From contig JAEWRI010000036.1 in the NCBI GenBank assembly GCA_023460085.1, positions 1-64,000 of the forward strand: a stretch of 64,000 nucleotides of DNA, read 5' to 3'. The notes below the pieces were generated by a model that ran no database searches, was not told the origin of the DNA, and saw nothing but the letters and a program-made list of their open reading frames with translations. Numbering within the stretch: position 1 is the first letter of the stretch; each line of letters begins with the position of its first letter. The position numbers were made by a program, and so were the translations under genes. Origin of the DNA: Bacillota bacterium. Its GTDB lineage: Bacteria > Bacillota > Clostridia > Christensenellales > SZUA-584. Shown one piece after another: positions 33,566-42,060 of the stretch.

Positions 33566-36500
33566 ATGAAAAAAGCCGCTTTGCTGCTCATGCTCGTGAT
33601 GATGCTCCTGATTCCCGCCGCCTCCGGCTTCGAAGCCGTGCTGCCCGCGGCGGCAACCCCTCTTGAAATCGTGCAGTCTCCGGAAACCTGGCAGGACGCC
33701 GCCCCCGCAAGGGCCGACGCGGAACTGGAAGCCGCGATGTTCGCCGACACGCCGGAAACCGCGCCGGAAGCGCCTCAGCCCGCGGCGATACTCGCCGCGC
33801 AGGCGGAAGACGTCTCCGTGAACGTGCAGCCCGCCGCCGACCCCTCGGGCTCCGCCTCCTTCTCCGCCAGCTCGTATACCGCCGCCGCCACGACGAGCAC
33901 GCTGCCCGTCGCAGGCGCGGTCAAATACACGAAGAGTCTGAAATTTGACGGCTACAACGCATACAATACATCCTTCTCTTACGTCGCGCCGGTAACCGGC
34001 TTATACTATTTTGCGGATTTAAATACCTCGAATAGTTCCGGAATCATCATCTATGATTCAACCGGAAAAGAAATAGATTATGATTTGACGATTTTCACCT
34101 CCTTCTCCCTATTAACCCCGTTAAAAGCCGGCTACAAATATACTATCTACATGGAAGTCATCGGCGCAAAATCCCTCAGCTATGTGATGACCACGCCGTT
34201 GCAGCTAGGCACCTCCGCCTACACGGTGAAGTCCAACGGAAATGCGTACGGCTGGATACAGTCCTTCACGTTCACCGTCAGCAACACCGACATCTATTCG
34301 TTCCACCTCACCACCCCGGCCAACTGCGAATTCACCGCGGTGATATTCGACCAGAACTACCAAGCGTATTACGGTTTCAGCAACGACCGCGAAACCTACG
34401 ACTTCGACATCTTCCCCCCCGGCACGTACCACATGGCCATACAATTCACCAACTACAGCTCCAAAACCGATACCTATACGCTCTCCATGGACGCGGAGGG
34501 GAACACCCACATGAACAATGGCGTTCCGGTGAACACCACGCTGACCGCCGGCGACAAGCTCACCACCAACGCCTTCCAGGCAAGCGTCAGCGGGTATTAC
34601 CGCTTTACGTGCAGCCGCTCCGACGCGCGCCTGACGCTTTACGACTTCGACGCAGAGGGCTTCAAGGTAACCAACGCGTCGTCCACCACCACGCTGTACT
34701 TCACCGCGGGCGATACGGTCGCCATCTTTATCGACACCAACGGCACGGCGGGGGCCATGACCTATACCATGACCTACCTCTCGCCCGACCCGAAGCTTTC
34801 CAACATCACCGTTTCCGCCGGTACGCTGTCTCCCGCGTTTGCCAGCGGCACCGGCTCGTATACGCTGCCGGTGGACAGCGTCGCGTCCAAGAGCGTGACC
34901 ATTACGCCGGTACCGGCCGCGCCGGGGGCCACCATCCGCATCGACGGTGTGGTGCAGTCCAGCAAGACCTATACCGTCACCTCCGCAACCAATCAGACAG
35001 TCTCGATTTCCTGCACGTCGCCCGACGGCAGCAATGTTCAGTACTATGACGTATGGCTGCGCGCGCTGGCGCAGGGCAGCGCGGTCACCAGCACGGGCGG
35101 TTCGCTCAGCTTCGACGGCCACTTCCTGACGGCCAATGTCGGCAGCTCCACAACGCAGCTGACGGTCAGCCCCTATGTGAGCGACTATGCCACGTGGAAG
35201 CTGTACTCCGACGCGGGCTGCAGCACACCCATCAGCGGCACTACGCTGTCGCTCTCCGAAGGGCTCAATAAGGCCTACCTGAAGGTGACCTCGGAGGATC
35301 TGCGCAACTCCACCGTGTACCCCATACTCGTCTACCGCGCCTCGGATACCGCGGAACCCAGGATTCTCGCGTATAATTCCGGCTACGGCGAAATCAGCGA
35401 CGGTACGCTGCTTGCATCCAGCGTCCGCGTCAAGCTCTTCGGCAAGGCCGACCTTATCCCAGAAGCCACCCGCAACGGAGAGGCTGTCAGCTGGCCCGCC
35501 GACGGCGTGTTCGGCGCGGACGGCGTTTACGCCCTGAAGCTGACGGACGGCAACGGCGTTTCCGCAAGCTTTGGCTTTACCATCGACAAGACGGCGCCCG
35601 CCATCGCCGCCAAGAACCCGACGGGCGGTGCGGTGGGCAACGGCGCGCTCGTGAATCAGGCCGTGACCGTCACCGTTACGGACGCCAACCCGGGCGTCAG
35701 CAGCGCGAAGAAGAACGGCGCTTCCATCGCGTGGCCGTCCGACAACACCTTCGGCGAGGACGGCGCGTACACGCTGAGCGTCGCGGACGCGGTGGGCAAC
35801 ACCTCCACGTTCTCGTTCACGGTGGATCGCACCGCGCCCACGGTCTCCGCCACCTGCGGCGGGACGCTCTCCAACAACGCCTTCGTAAAAGGCAGCGTCA
35901 CCGTCACCGTTTCGGATACGCATTTCAGCTCCAAGTCCGTAACGAAGAACGGCGCGGCGCTCACATGGCCGAGCAACGGCGTGTTTAGCACCGCGGCGGT
36001 CTACGTGGTTACCGCCAAGGATACGCTGGGCAACGTGAGGACGTTCACCTTCACCATCGACAAAACCGCGCCCACCATCAGCGCCAAAACCACGGCGGGC
36101 AAAACGGTGAAAAACAACAAGTCGGCAAACAAGGACGTGGTGCTGAGCGTCAGCGAGACGAACGTGGCGTCCAAGACGGTTACGCGGGACGGCGCGGCCT
36201 ACGCCTGGCCCGCGAACAACACCTTCACGCTGGAGGGCAAATACGTCGCCACGGTGACGGACAAGTCCGGCAATACGGTTACGTTCACGTTCACCATCGA
36301 CAAGATGCCCGTGCTCAGCGTCACCACGCAGACCACCGGCACCGCGCTCGCCAGCGGCAGCTATACCAATCAGGCCGTGCGCCTCTCGCTCACCGACGCC
36401 TTCCTGACCTCCAAAACGCTCAAGCGGGCGGGCAGGACGATTACATGGCCTTCGGACGGGCTGCTCACAACGGACGGCGCGTACTCGGTCAGCGCCAAGG

Positions 36501-38017
36501 ACAAGTACGGCAACAGCCTGTCGTTCAGCTTTACCATTGACCGCACCGCGCCTGTCGTTACCGCCAAAACCCAGTCGGGCAAGGTAATAGCCTCCGGCGG
36601 AGCAACCAGCGAGTCGTATCTTAAGCTGAGCATTACCGACCTCACAAAGTATACCAAGAGCGTGACGCGGGACGGCATATCCATGTCGTATCCGTCCAAC
36701 AACACGTTTAAGACCGAGGGCGTGTACGTGGTCACCCTCAAGGATTCCGCGGGTAACGTCTCCGTGTTCACGTTCGCGATAGACCGCACGGTGCCCGTCA
36801 TCAACTGCCAGACCTCCGCGGGCGCACTGGCGCGCGGGGCCGTCACCAACCGGGATGTCACCGTCACGGTGAGCGACCGCACCGCCGTCACCAAGACGCT
36901 GACGCGCAACGGCGCGGCGATTGCATGGCCCGCGGGCGGCGTGGTCAGCACGGACGGCGCCTACACCGTTACCGCGAAGGACAGCGCGGGCAATACCGCG
37001 GCATCGTTCAGCTTCACCCTCGACAAAACCGGGCCGGGCGTCACCGCGATGAGCGGCGGCACAAGCCTGGCCGGCGGCGGCGCAAGCAAGAACAGCGTCA
37101 CGGTAACCGTATCCGGCAATGCCTCCGCGCCCACCGCGACAAAGAACGGCGCCAGCTTCGCCTGGCCCGCGGGCGGCGTGTTCTCGGACGAGGGGCTCTA
37201 CGTCGTATCCGCGCGGGATACGCTGGGCAACGTGACCACGTTCACCTTCACCATCGACAAGACCGCGCCCGTCATCGGCGCGGAAAACAGCGACGGCACG
37301 CTGGAGGAAGCCGCCCTGAGCCATTCCGCCGTCACCGTCACGGTCAGCGGCAACGCCTCCTCCGTCACGGCGACGCGGGACGGCGTGAGCTGCGGTTACC
37401 CGGCGGACGGCGTGTTCGCGGAGGAAGACGGAGACTATGTCGTCACCGCTGCGGACGCGGCGGGCAACCAGACGGTGTTCTCCTTCACGCTGGATCTGCC
37501 CCCTGCCATCACGGCGGAAAGCGGCGGCCTTGCCGTCGCGGACGACAGCCATACCGCGGGGCCGGTCGCCCTCGCCGTTTCGGGCGAAGCCGAAAAAACG
37601 CTGACGAAGGACGGCGTGGAAATCGACTGGGCGGACAGCCTCACAGAGGACGGCGTCTATGTAATCACGGCAGAGGACGCTTCGGGCAACGAGTCCTCGC
37701 TGGGCTTCACCCTGGACTCCACGCTGCCCGTGCTGACGGCGGTGCTCTCGGCGGACGGCGTCACGCCGGTGCTCGATGCCAGCACGGTTGCCGATGGCGT
37801 CACGCTGAGCCTCGTCGAAGCCAACCTCGATACGCTCTCCATCACTCTGGACGGAGCGGAATACCGCAAGTATCCGCTGCTGCCGGAGGATGAAGCGCTG
37901 CTGCTGTGGGACGGCACACTGCCCATCCCGCTGACGGAGAACGGCGTATACGTCATCACCGTTACGGACAAGGCGGGCAATACGGTGACGCTCACCTTCA
38001 CCCTCGCCCTCGAATAG
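33566..38017 (+). CDS. Large secreted protein with cadherin-like and Ig-like repeats
   Basis: 1483 residues. A signal peptide (MKKAALLLMLVMMLLIPAAS) is followed by an Ala/Pro-rich stretch to about 110, three beta-rich PPC-like domains (about 125-410), two cadherin-like beta-sandwich domains (about 412-590; LSNITVSAGTLSPAF is typical), and about eleven Ig-like repeats of 75-80 residues to the end. Each repeat has TKNGAxxxWP, a GxYxVTAKD segment and FTFTIDKTAP at the joint. No LPXTG, SLH or other anchor is visible at the C-terminus, so it may be released or held non-covalently. An adhesive or scaffolding role is likely. Confidence 0.88.
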   Translation: MKKAALLLMLVMMLLIPAASGFEAVLPAAATPLEIVQSPETWQDAAPARADAELEAAMFADTPETAPEAPQPAAILAAQAEDVSVNVQPAADPSGSASFSASSYTAAATTSTLPVAGAVKYTKSLKFDGYNAYNTSFSYVAPVTGLYYFADLNTSNSSGIIIYDSTGKEIDYDLTIFTSFSLLTPLKAGYKYTIYMEVIGAKSLSYVMTTPLQLGTSAYTVKSNGNAYGWIQSFTFTVSNTDIYSFHLTTPANCEFTAVIFDQNYQAYYGFSNDRETYDFDIFPPGTYHMAIQFTNYSSKTDTYTLSMDAEGNTHMNNGVPVNTTLTAGDKLTTNAFQASVSGYYRFTCSRSDARLTLYDFDAEGFKVTNASSTTTLYFTAGDTVAIFIDTNGTAGAMTYTMTYLSPDPKLSNITVSAGTLSPAFASGTGSYTLPVDSVASKSVTITPVPAAPGATIRIDGVVQSSKTYTVTSATNQTVSISCTSPDGSNVQYYDVWLRALAQGSAVTSTGGSLSFDGHFLTANVGSSTTQLTVSPYVSDYATWKLYSDAGCSTPISGTTLSLSEGLNKAYLKVTSEDLRNSTVYPILVYRASDTAEPRILAYNSGYGEISDGTLLASSVRVKLFGKADLIPEATRNGEAVSWPADGVFGADGVYALKLTDGNGVSASFGFTIDKTAPAIAAKNPTGGAVGNGALVNQAVTVTVTDANPGVSSAKKNGASIAWPSDNTFGEDGAYTLSVADAVGNTSTFSFTVDRTAPTVSATCGGTLSNNAFVKGSVTVTVSDTHFSSKSVTKNGAALTWPSNGVFSTAAVYVVTAKDTLGNVRTFTFTIDKTAPTISAKTTAGKTVKNNKSANKDVVLSVSETNVASKTVTRDGAAYAWPANNTFTLEGKYVATVTDKSGNTVTFTFTIDKMPVLSVTTQTTGTALASGSYTNQAVRLSLTDAFLTSKTLKRAGRTITWPSDGLLTTDGAYSVSAKDKYGNSLSFSFTIDRTAPVVTAKTQSGKVIASGGATSESYLKLSITDLTKYTKSVTRDGISMSYPSNNTFKTEGVYVVTLKDSAGNVSVFTFAIDRTVPVINCQTSAGALARGAVTNRDVTVTVSDRTAVTKTLTRNGAAIAWPAGGVVSTDGAYTVTAKDSAGNTAASFSFTLDKTGPGVTAMSGGTSLAGGGASKNSVTVTVSGNASAPTATKNGASFAWPAGGVFSDEGLYVVSARDTLGNVTTFTFTIDKTAPVIGAENSDGTLEEAALSHSAVTVTVSGNASSVTATRDGVSCGYPADGVFAEEDGDYVVTAADAAGNQTVFSFTLDLPPAITAESGGLAVADDSHTAGPVALAVSGEAEKTLTKDGVEIDWADSLTEDGVYVITAEDASGNESSLGFTLDSTLPVLTAVLSADGVTPVLDASTVADGVTLSLVEANLDTLSITLDGAEYRKYPLLPEDEALLLWDGTLPIPLTENGVYVITVTDKAGNTVTLTFTLALE

Positions 38018-38033
38018 CACTCGAAACTCTCCC

Positions 38034-38070
38034 AGAGCTGCCGCCTGCAAAGCGCGGCAGCTCTTTTTTT
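38034..38070 (+). terminator. Terminator of the Ig-repeat protein gene
   Basis: AGAGCTGCCGC pairs with GCGGCAGCTCT around a short loop and is followed by seven T. It lies 17 bp after the stop codon. Confidence 0.9.
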
Positions 38071-38108
38071 GCCGCCGTGCCAAAAATCTGAGCGCCGCTG
38101 ATTCAGAG

Positions 38109-39581
38109 ATGGGTATACGCTTTTCAGAAAAAGGAGAGGCTTCTTTGGACGATGTGATGGCGCTGGCGTTCGGCCAGCCTACGAAAAAACAGCAGGAGTT
38201 TCTGAAGGCATCGGCGCGGTACGTGGGCTACGGCGGCGCAAAGGGCGGCGGTAAATCGCACGCGGTGCGCATGAAGGCCTCGCTGCTCGCGTTCGAGCAT
38301 CCGGGCATCTCCATGCTCATCGTGCGGCGCACGCTGGTGGAGCTGAAGGAAAACCACGTGCATCGGCTGCTGCGCGCCTACCGCGAGCTGCCCGACGACA
38401 TGCGCCCCAAATACGTATCGGACGACCGCTCGTTCCAATTTCCCAACGGCTCTCGCCTGCGCCTGGGGTACTGCGACAGCGAAGGCGACGTGCTGCAGTA
38501 TCAGGGGCAGGAATACGACGTGGTGTTTCTCGACGAAGCCACACAGCTCTCAGAGCGGCAGTTCGGCTGGATCGACGCGTGCGTGCGCGGCACGAAGGAA
38601 TACCCCAAGCGTACGTACCTGACGTGTAATCCGGGCGGTGTGGGCCACGCGTGGGTGAAGCGGCTGTTCATCGACCGCGACTACCGCCGCAGCGAGCGCG
38701 GGCGCGACTTTGCGTTCATCCCCGCGAAAATCTGGGACAACCAGCCATTGTTCGAGCACGATGCGGGCTATCTGGAGGCCATGGCCACGCTGAAAAAGCA
38801 GAAGCTGCCCATGGCGGAACGCCGCCGCCGCGCGATGCTGGAAGCCGACTGCGTGCGCCAGCTGGAGAACCTGCCGAAGGAGCTGCGCCGCGCGTGGCTG
38901 GAGGGCGACTGGAACGCGTTCGCCGGGCAGTACTTCGGCGAGTTCACCGCGGAGACGCACGTGGTGGACCCCTTCCCCATCCCGGATACGTGGCGCAAAA
39001 GCGCCGCGCTGGACTACGGCCTCGATATGCTGGCGGTGCTGTGGTTCGCCGTCAGCCCGGAGGGACAGGTGTTCTGCTACCGCAGCTTGGAGCGCCCGAA
39101 CCTCACCATCTCCGCCGCGGCCTCCGCCCTCCGTGCGGCCCAAAGCGAGGTCGTGGAGGAAACCATCGCGCCGCCCGACCTCTGGAACCGGCGGCAGGAC
39201 AGCGGGCGCAGCGCCGCCGAAATTTTCGCGGACAACGGCGTGCCTTTGGTCAAGGCGGGCAACAGCCGCATCGACGGGTGGCTGGGGGTTAAGGAGTACC
39301 TCCGCGCCGACGAGACCGCGCCGCGCATGCGCTTCTTTTCCTCGTGCCAGCCTATCCTGCGCAGCCTGCCGCTGCTGCAGCACGACGAGCGCAACGTATG
39401 CGACGCCGCCACCGAGCCGCACGATATCACGCACAGCCCGGACGCCCTGCGCTACTGGTGCAGCCGCCGTCAGCTCACGCCGGAGCGCCCCCTGCCCGCG
39501 GACTATGCCCCGTTTCAAGTGCGCAAGCCGGAGTCCGCGCTGCCGGATGTGGACGAGGAATATCTGTTGGGCGGGTGGTGA
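38109..39581 (+). CDS. Phage-type terminase large subunit (orphan)
   Basis: 490 residues with the packaging ATPase elements: Walker A GGAKGGGKS (about 43-51), Walker B DVVFLDEAT (about 137), TCNPGG coupling motif, and a RNase-H-like nuclease half starting SAALDYGLDML. It would cut and package phage DNA, but no portal, capsid, small terminase or tail gene is near. An alternative TTG start at 38145 has a much better GGAG site than the ATG. Its last 30 codons recur at 41225-41319, beyond an AT-rich insertion. It is probably a domesticated or relic prophage gene. Confidence 0.9.
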   Translation: MGIRFSEKGEASLDDVMALAFGQPTKKQQEFLKASARYVGYGGAKGGGKSHAVRMKASLLAFEHPGISMLIVRRTLVELKENHVHRLLRAYRELPDDMRPKYVSDDRSFQFPNGSRLRLGYCDSEGDVLQYQGQEYDVVFLDEATQLSERQFGWIDACVRGTKEYPKRTYLTCNPGGVGHAWVKRLFIDRDYRRSERGRDFAFIPAKIWDNQPLFEHDAGYLEAMATLKKQKLPMAERRRRAMLEADCVRQLENLPKELRRAWLEGDWNAFAGQYFGEFTAETHVVDPFPIPDTWRKSAALDYGLDMLAVLWFAVSPEGQVFCYRSLERPNLTISAAASALRAAQSEVVEETIAPPDLWNRRQDSGRSAAEIFADNGVPLVKAGNSRIDGWLGVKEYLRADETAPRMRFFSSCQPILRSLPLLQHDERNVCDAATEPHDITHSPDALRYWCSRRQLTPERPLPADYAPFQVRKPESALPDVDEEYLLGGW

Positions 39582-39582
39582 G
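39488..39582 (+). repeat. Terminase 3'-end direct repeat, copy 1
   Basis: These 95 bp encode the terminase C-terminus through the stop and match 41225-41319 with only 6 mismatches, 4 of them synonymous in the terminase frame. Copy 1 is the end of the intact gene. Confidence 0.9.
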
Positions 39583-39602
39583 GAATACTAGAACAAATAT
39601 TA

Positions 39603-39654
39603 TTGACAATGATGCATGCACATTTTATAATAACTTATAATAATTTATAATAAA
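39603..39654 (+). promoter_or_regulatory. Consensus promoter with three decamer operators
   Basis: TTGACA (39603-39608) and TATAAT (39626-39631) have a 17-bp spacer, a perfect sigma-A consensus. Three copies of TTATAATAA follow at 39625, 39635 and 39645, an exact 10-bp period covering the -10 box and start site. This looks like an autoregulatory operator for the HTH protein two genes downstream. Confidence 0.75.
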
Positions 39655-39666
39655 TCATGTGAGGTA

Positions 39667-39942
39667 TTGGAATTGTGCGAAATGGCTCTGGCTTTTATAC
39701 GGAATAGTATAAAAAGCAATGATATTGCATTTTCACAACATGCTGTACAACGGATGCTTGAGCGAGAAATAAAAGAAGAATGGGTTTGGCGATGTTTAAG
39801 AAACGGTAAATTAGATAAGGTTCAAGATCTGGCCGAAAAAGACAGGCAATTAATATTTTACGATGAAGAAGGAGATTTTTGTGTTGTAATAGCAGCATGT
39901 TTACCATGTCAAGTTGTAACCGTATATAGGAAAAATGAATAA
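39667..39942 (+). CDS. DUF4258 domain protein, RelE/BrnT-like putative toxin
   Basis: Up to 91 residues: FSQHAVQRMLEREIKEEWV, then LIFYDEEGDFCVVIAACLPCQVVTVYR, the typical DUF4258 layout (small alpha-beta fold related to RelE/BrnT RNases). The start is uncertain: TTG at 39667 or 39673 near GAGG, or ATG at 39682. As first gene of the cassette followed by a YgiT-type zinc-finger regulator it matches a type II toxin with its antitoxin. The toxic activity is inferred. Confidence 0.75.
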   Translation: MELCEMALAFIRNSIKSNDIAFSQHAVQRMLEREIKEEWVWRCLRNGKLDKVQDLAEKDRQLIFYDEEGDFCVVIAACLPCQVVTVYRKNE

Positions 39943-39978
39943 CCGGATATTCAATATAATCATTTAGGGAGTAAGTAA

Positions 39979-40425
39979 ATGTCAAACTTTATTTGTTATA
40001 AGTGTAATACAGAGATGGAGGAAAAGAAAACACAAATTAAGGCTGGATGGGGTAAATATAAGTTAATTATAGATGGAGTTAAAGGATATGTTTGCCCAAA
40101 ATGCGGAGAAGTTATCTATGCTCCAGATGAAGTTAAAATGATCCAAGAAATTGGACGAGGACTTTCCGAAAGAAGCGAAAGGCCTGAATTACTAAATGTT
40201 TCAGAGACTGCTGATTTACTGCGTGTAACCACTCAAACTATTTATAACATGATTAGATCAGGGAGACTAAAAGCGTATAAATGTGGTCGAGAATGGCGTT
40301 TTAACAAGAAAGATTTAATCAGCCTCACTGGAGACATTAATATCGGTATTGCTGCCAGAAGTGATGGTTCAGCACTGTCCGAGCACGACTTAAGGATAAT
40401 CTCTGATGAATTGGAGAAAATGTAA
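39979..40425 (+). CDS. MqsA/YgiT-like zinc-finger plus HTH antitoxin
   Basis: 148 residues. The N-terminus has a YgiT-type zinc finger, CYKCNTEM at the start and VCPKCGEVIY near 48, as in the antitoxin MqsA. Residues about 70-115 form an excisionase/MerR-type helix-turn-helix (LLNVSETADLLRVTTQTIYNMI, then AYKCGREWRFNKKDL). It should bind the toxin and the decamer operator. The stop overlaps the next start by one base (TAATG). Confidence 0.85.
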   Translation: MSNFICYKCNTEMEEKKTQIKAGWGKYKLIIDGVKGYVCPKCGEVIYAPDEVKMIQEIGRGLSERSERPELLNVSETADLLRVTTQTIYNMIRSGRLKAYKCGREWRFNKKDLISLTGDINIGIAARSDGSALSEHDLRIISDELEKM

Positions 40426-41177
40426 TGGGTACTTTTGTTCAAACATTAGCCCAATCAGTTATCCATGATTACTCTTTAGTCCCTCCAATTGATTTAAACT
40501 ATTTATGCAAGCAGTTGGACATAATGGTTAAGCCACTAAATATTGAGGCTGAGGCTTATTTGCTATGTAAAAATGGAAGCAAACAAATAATTTTTAATAA
40601 TTCAAAGAATAATCATCGAATTCGCTTTTCAATTGCTCATGAATTAGGCCATTATTTGATTCCATGGCATGACAAGGTTATCTATTCTTGTAGTAAAAAA
40701 GATATGAAATTTTCTAAGACTAAAGATGCAGAACTAGAGGCGAATCAATTTGCTGCTGAATTACTTGTTCCACTAGATGATCTTGCGGATTTTATAAACC
40801 AAACCGGAGAACGTATATGTAATTTTAACTCAATAATGAAAGTACAGAGACGATATGAGGTATCGTTGTCCACTGCCTCAATATGTATGATCAACAATTT
40901 TGATGCAGATGCAGCTGTTGTATTTTCTATTAACGGAAAAATTGATTGGTGTTATAAGGGTAAGTACTTTTATGGGATAGTGGACGAGAAAAAGTTAAAC
41001 TCCGATTCAGTAGCCTATTCTTTATTAAAAAGCAAAAATACAGAACCGTGCGTAAGAAAAATTACATCAGGAGTATGGATTTTAGATAATCCTTATGAAC
41101 GGATCATTGAAGAATCCATTGCAATGCCTAATATAAATGCCACTCTATCAATACTCAGATGGCCTGAAAAGGATTAA
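40425..41177 (+). CDS. ImmA/IrrE-family zinc metallopeptidase
   Basis: 250 residues. HELGHYLIPWH (near residue 70) is the HEXXH site and ELEANQFAAELLVP the following ligand helix of COG2856. It overlaps the antitoxin gene by one base, so the three genes are coupled. ImmA proteases typically destroy a repressor; here it could degrade the antitoxin to release the toxin, or act as a third regulatory component. Its sequence differs from the protease at 28637. Confidence 0.9.
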   Translation: MGTFVQTLAQSVIHDYSLVPPIDLNYLCKQLDIMVKPLNIEAEAYLLCKNGSKQIIFNNSKNNHRIRFSIAHELGHYLIPWHDKVIYSCSKKDMKFSKTKDAELEANQFAAELLVPLDDLADFINQTGERICNFNSIMKVQRRYEVSLSTASICMINNFDADAAVVFSINGKIDWCYKGKYFYGIVDEKKLNSDSVAYSLLKSKNTEPCVRKITSGVWILDNPYERIIEESIAMPNINATLSILRWPEKD

Positions 41178-41190
41178 TATAATGCTTTAC

Positions 41191-41220
41191 CCCGCCGCCT
41201 CTTCCGGCGGCTATTTTGTT
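41191..41220 (+). terminator. Terminator of the cassette
   Basis: GCCGCC (41194-41199) and GGCGGC (41206-41211) with a 6-base loop, then TATTTTGTT. It ends 5 bp before the second terminase-end copy. Confidence 0.8.
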
Positions 41221-41224
41221 ATAT

Positions 41225-41319
41225 CCCCCTGCCCGCGGACTATGGCCCGTTTCAGGCGCGCAAGCCGGAGTCCGCGCTGCCGGACGTGGACGAGGAATAT
41301 CTGCTGGGCGGCTGGTGAG
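41225..41319 (+). repeat. Terminase 3'-end direct repeat, copy 2 (gene fragment)
   Basis: A 95-bp copy of the terminase C-terminal codons and stop, cut off from any gene body. Four of six differences from copy 1 are silent in the terminase frame, suggesting that it once evolved as coding sequence. Confidence 0.9.
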
Positions 41320-41503
41320 ATTTACGCCACATCGAACCAATCCAAAAAGTGCAGCCGTGCATTGCGACAGAATATTTCAACCGCATCCGGTGAAAACACC
41401 CTCACCGCCGCTTCCGGGCGCTTTTGTTTTCTCCCCGCAGTTGATCCCGCGCCGAAAACACGGTAATATGAAATACCGACTGAACATCGCAAAGGAGCGG
41501 CTC

Positions 41504-41815
41504 ATGGAGCAGGACAACAACGGGAAGCAGTGGGACGAGGGCGACGCATCGCGCTCTCACGCCACGTACGGCATATACAAAAACAAACGCGCAGAAGCGC
41601 TGTCCGCGGGCGACGGCTCCGGCTGCTTTGCCGCGTTTTTCGGCTGTCTGCTGTTTGGTTGCGGCGTGTGGGGCTTCATCGCCGCGGGCGTGCCCGCGCT
41701 TTGGGCGGTGCCGCTGGCGCTGCTGGCGGCGCTGGCAGTGTGCCTGCCGCTCATCGCGCTGTCGAAATGGCTGGCGCGCAGACGGCAGAAACGGCAGTCT
41801 CCCCCGCCCGGCTGA
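41504..41815 (+). CDS. Small two-helix membrane protein
   Basis: 103 residues. After about 35 polar residues come two hydrophobic spans (GCFAAFFGCLLFGCGVWGFI and VPLALLAALAVCLPLIALS), then a basic tail. The ATG with AAAGGAG 6 bases upstream defines the start; the open frame upstream only reads through the terminase fragment. Function unknown. Confidence 0.7.
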   Translation: MEQDNNGKQWDEGDASRSHATYGIYKNKRAEALSAGDGSGCFAAFFGCLLFGCGVWGFIAAGVPALWAVPLALLAALAVCLPLIALSKWLARRRQKRQSPPPG

Positions 41816-41968
41816 GCTTGCGCGTACCGAAAAACCCCGCAAAAAGCAGGAAGCCCGCTTTCGCAGGCCTCCGCTTCTCCCCAATACCGGTCAAACAGGA
41901 ACCATGTCTCCCCCCGCCGGCAATTCCGATACTACGCCTTTTTATCCGTAAACAGTTAACCACAACGT

Positions 41969-42000
41969 GAACAAATTGTGACGTTTGTTCCGCTGTCACA
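41969..42000. promoter_or_regulatory. Nested dyads upstream of the FAD oxidoreductase
   Basis: GAACAAA (41969-41975) and TTTGTTC (41984-41990) form one dyad with an 8-bp spacer. TGTGAC (41977-41982) and GTCACA (41995-42000) form a second, interleaved one. A further GCTGCATA/TATGCAGC stem encloses the leader before the start codon. Two regulators or alternative binding modes are possible. Confidence 0.45.
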
Positions 42001-42060
42001 TTCCCTATATGGCTGCATACCATATACCATCAACAATTATATGCAGCGGAGGGAATGCAA

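Larger units (their letters stand above)
39583..41224 (+). mobile_element. AT-rich toxin-antitoxin-like cassette inserted at the terminase 3' end
   Basis: 1642 bp of markedly AT-rich DNA (about one third GC by eye) between two copies of the terminase end. It is self-contained: consensus promoter, iterated operator, three same-strand genes and a terminator. No transposase, integrase or terminal inverted repeat is visible, so the mode of arrival is unclear; recombination through a related terminase gene is a good alternative to true insertion. Confidence 0.65.

Noticed and set aside
34205..38083. A minus-strand open frame of about 1290 codons
   Set aside because: It mirrors the repetitive Ig-domain gene; its length reflects the absence of stops opposite GC-rich repeats. 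No ribosome site or domain was seen.
38109..41319. Prophage region
   Set aside because: Only a terminase large subunit and a fragment of its end are present; no structural, lysis or integrase genes were found.
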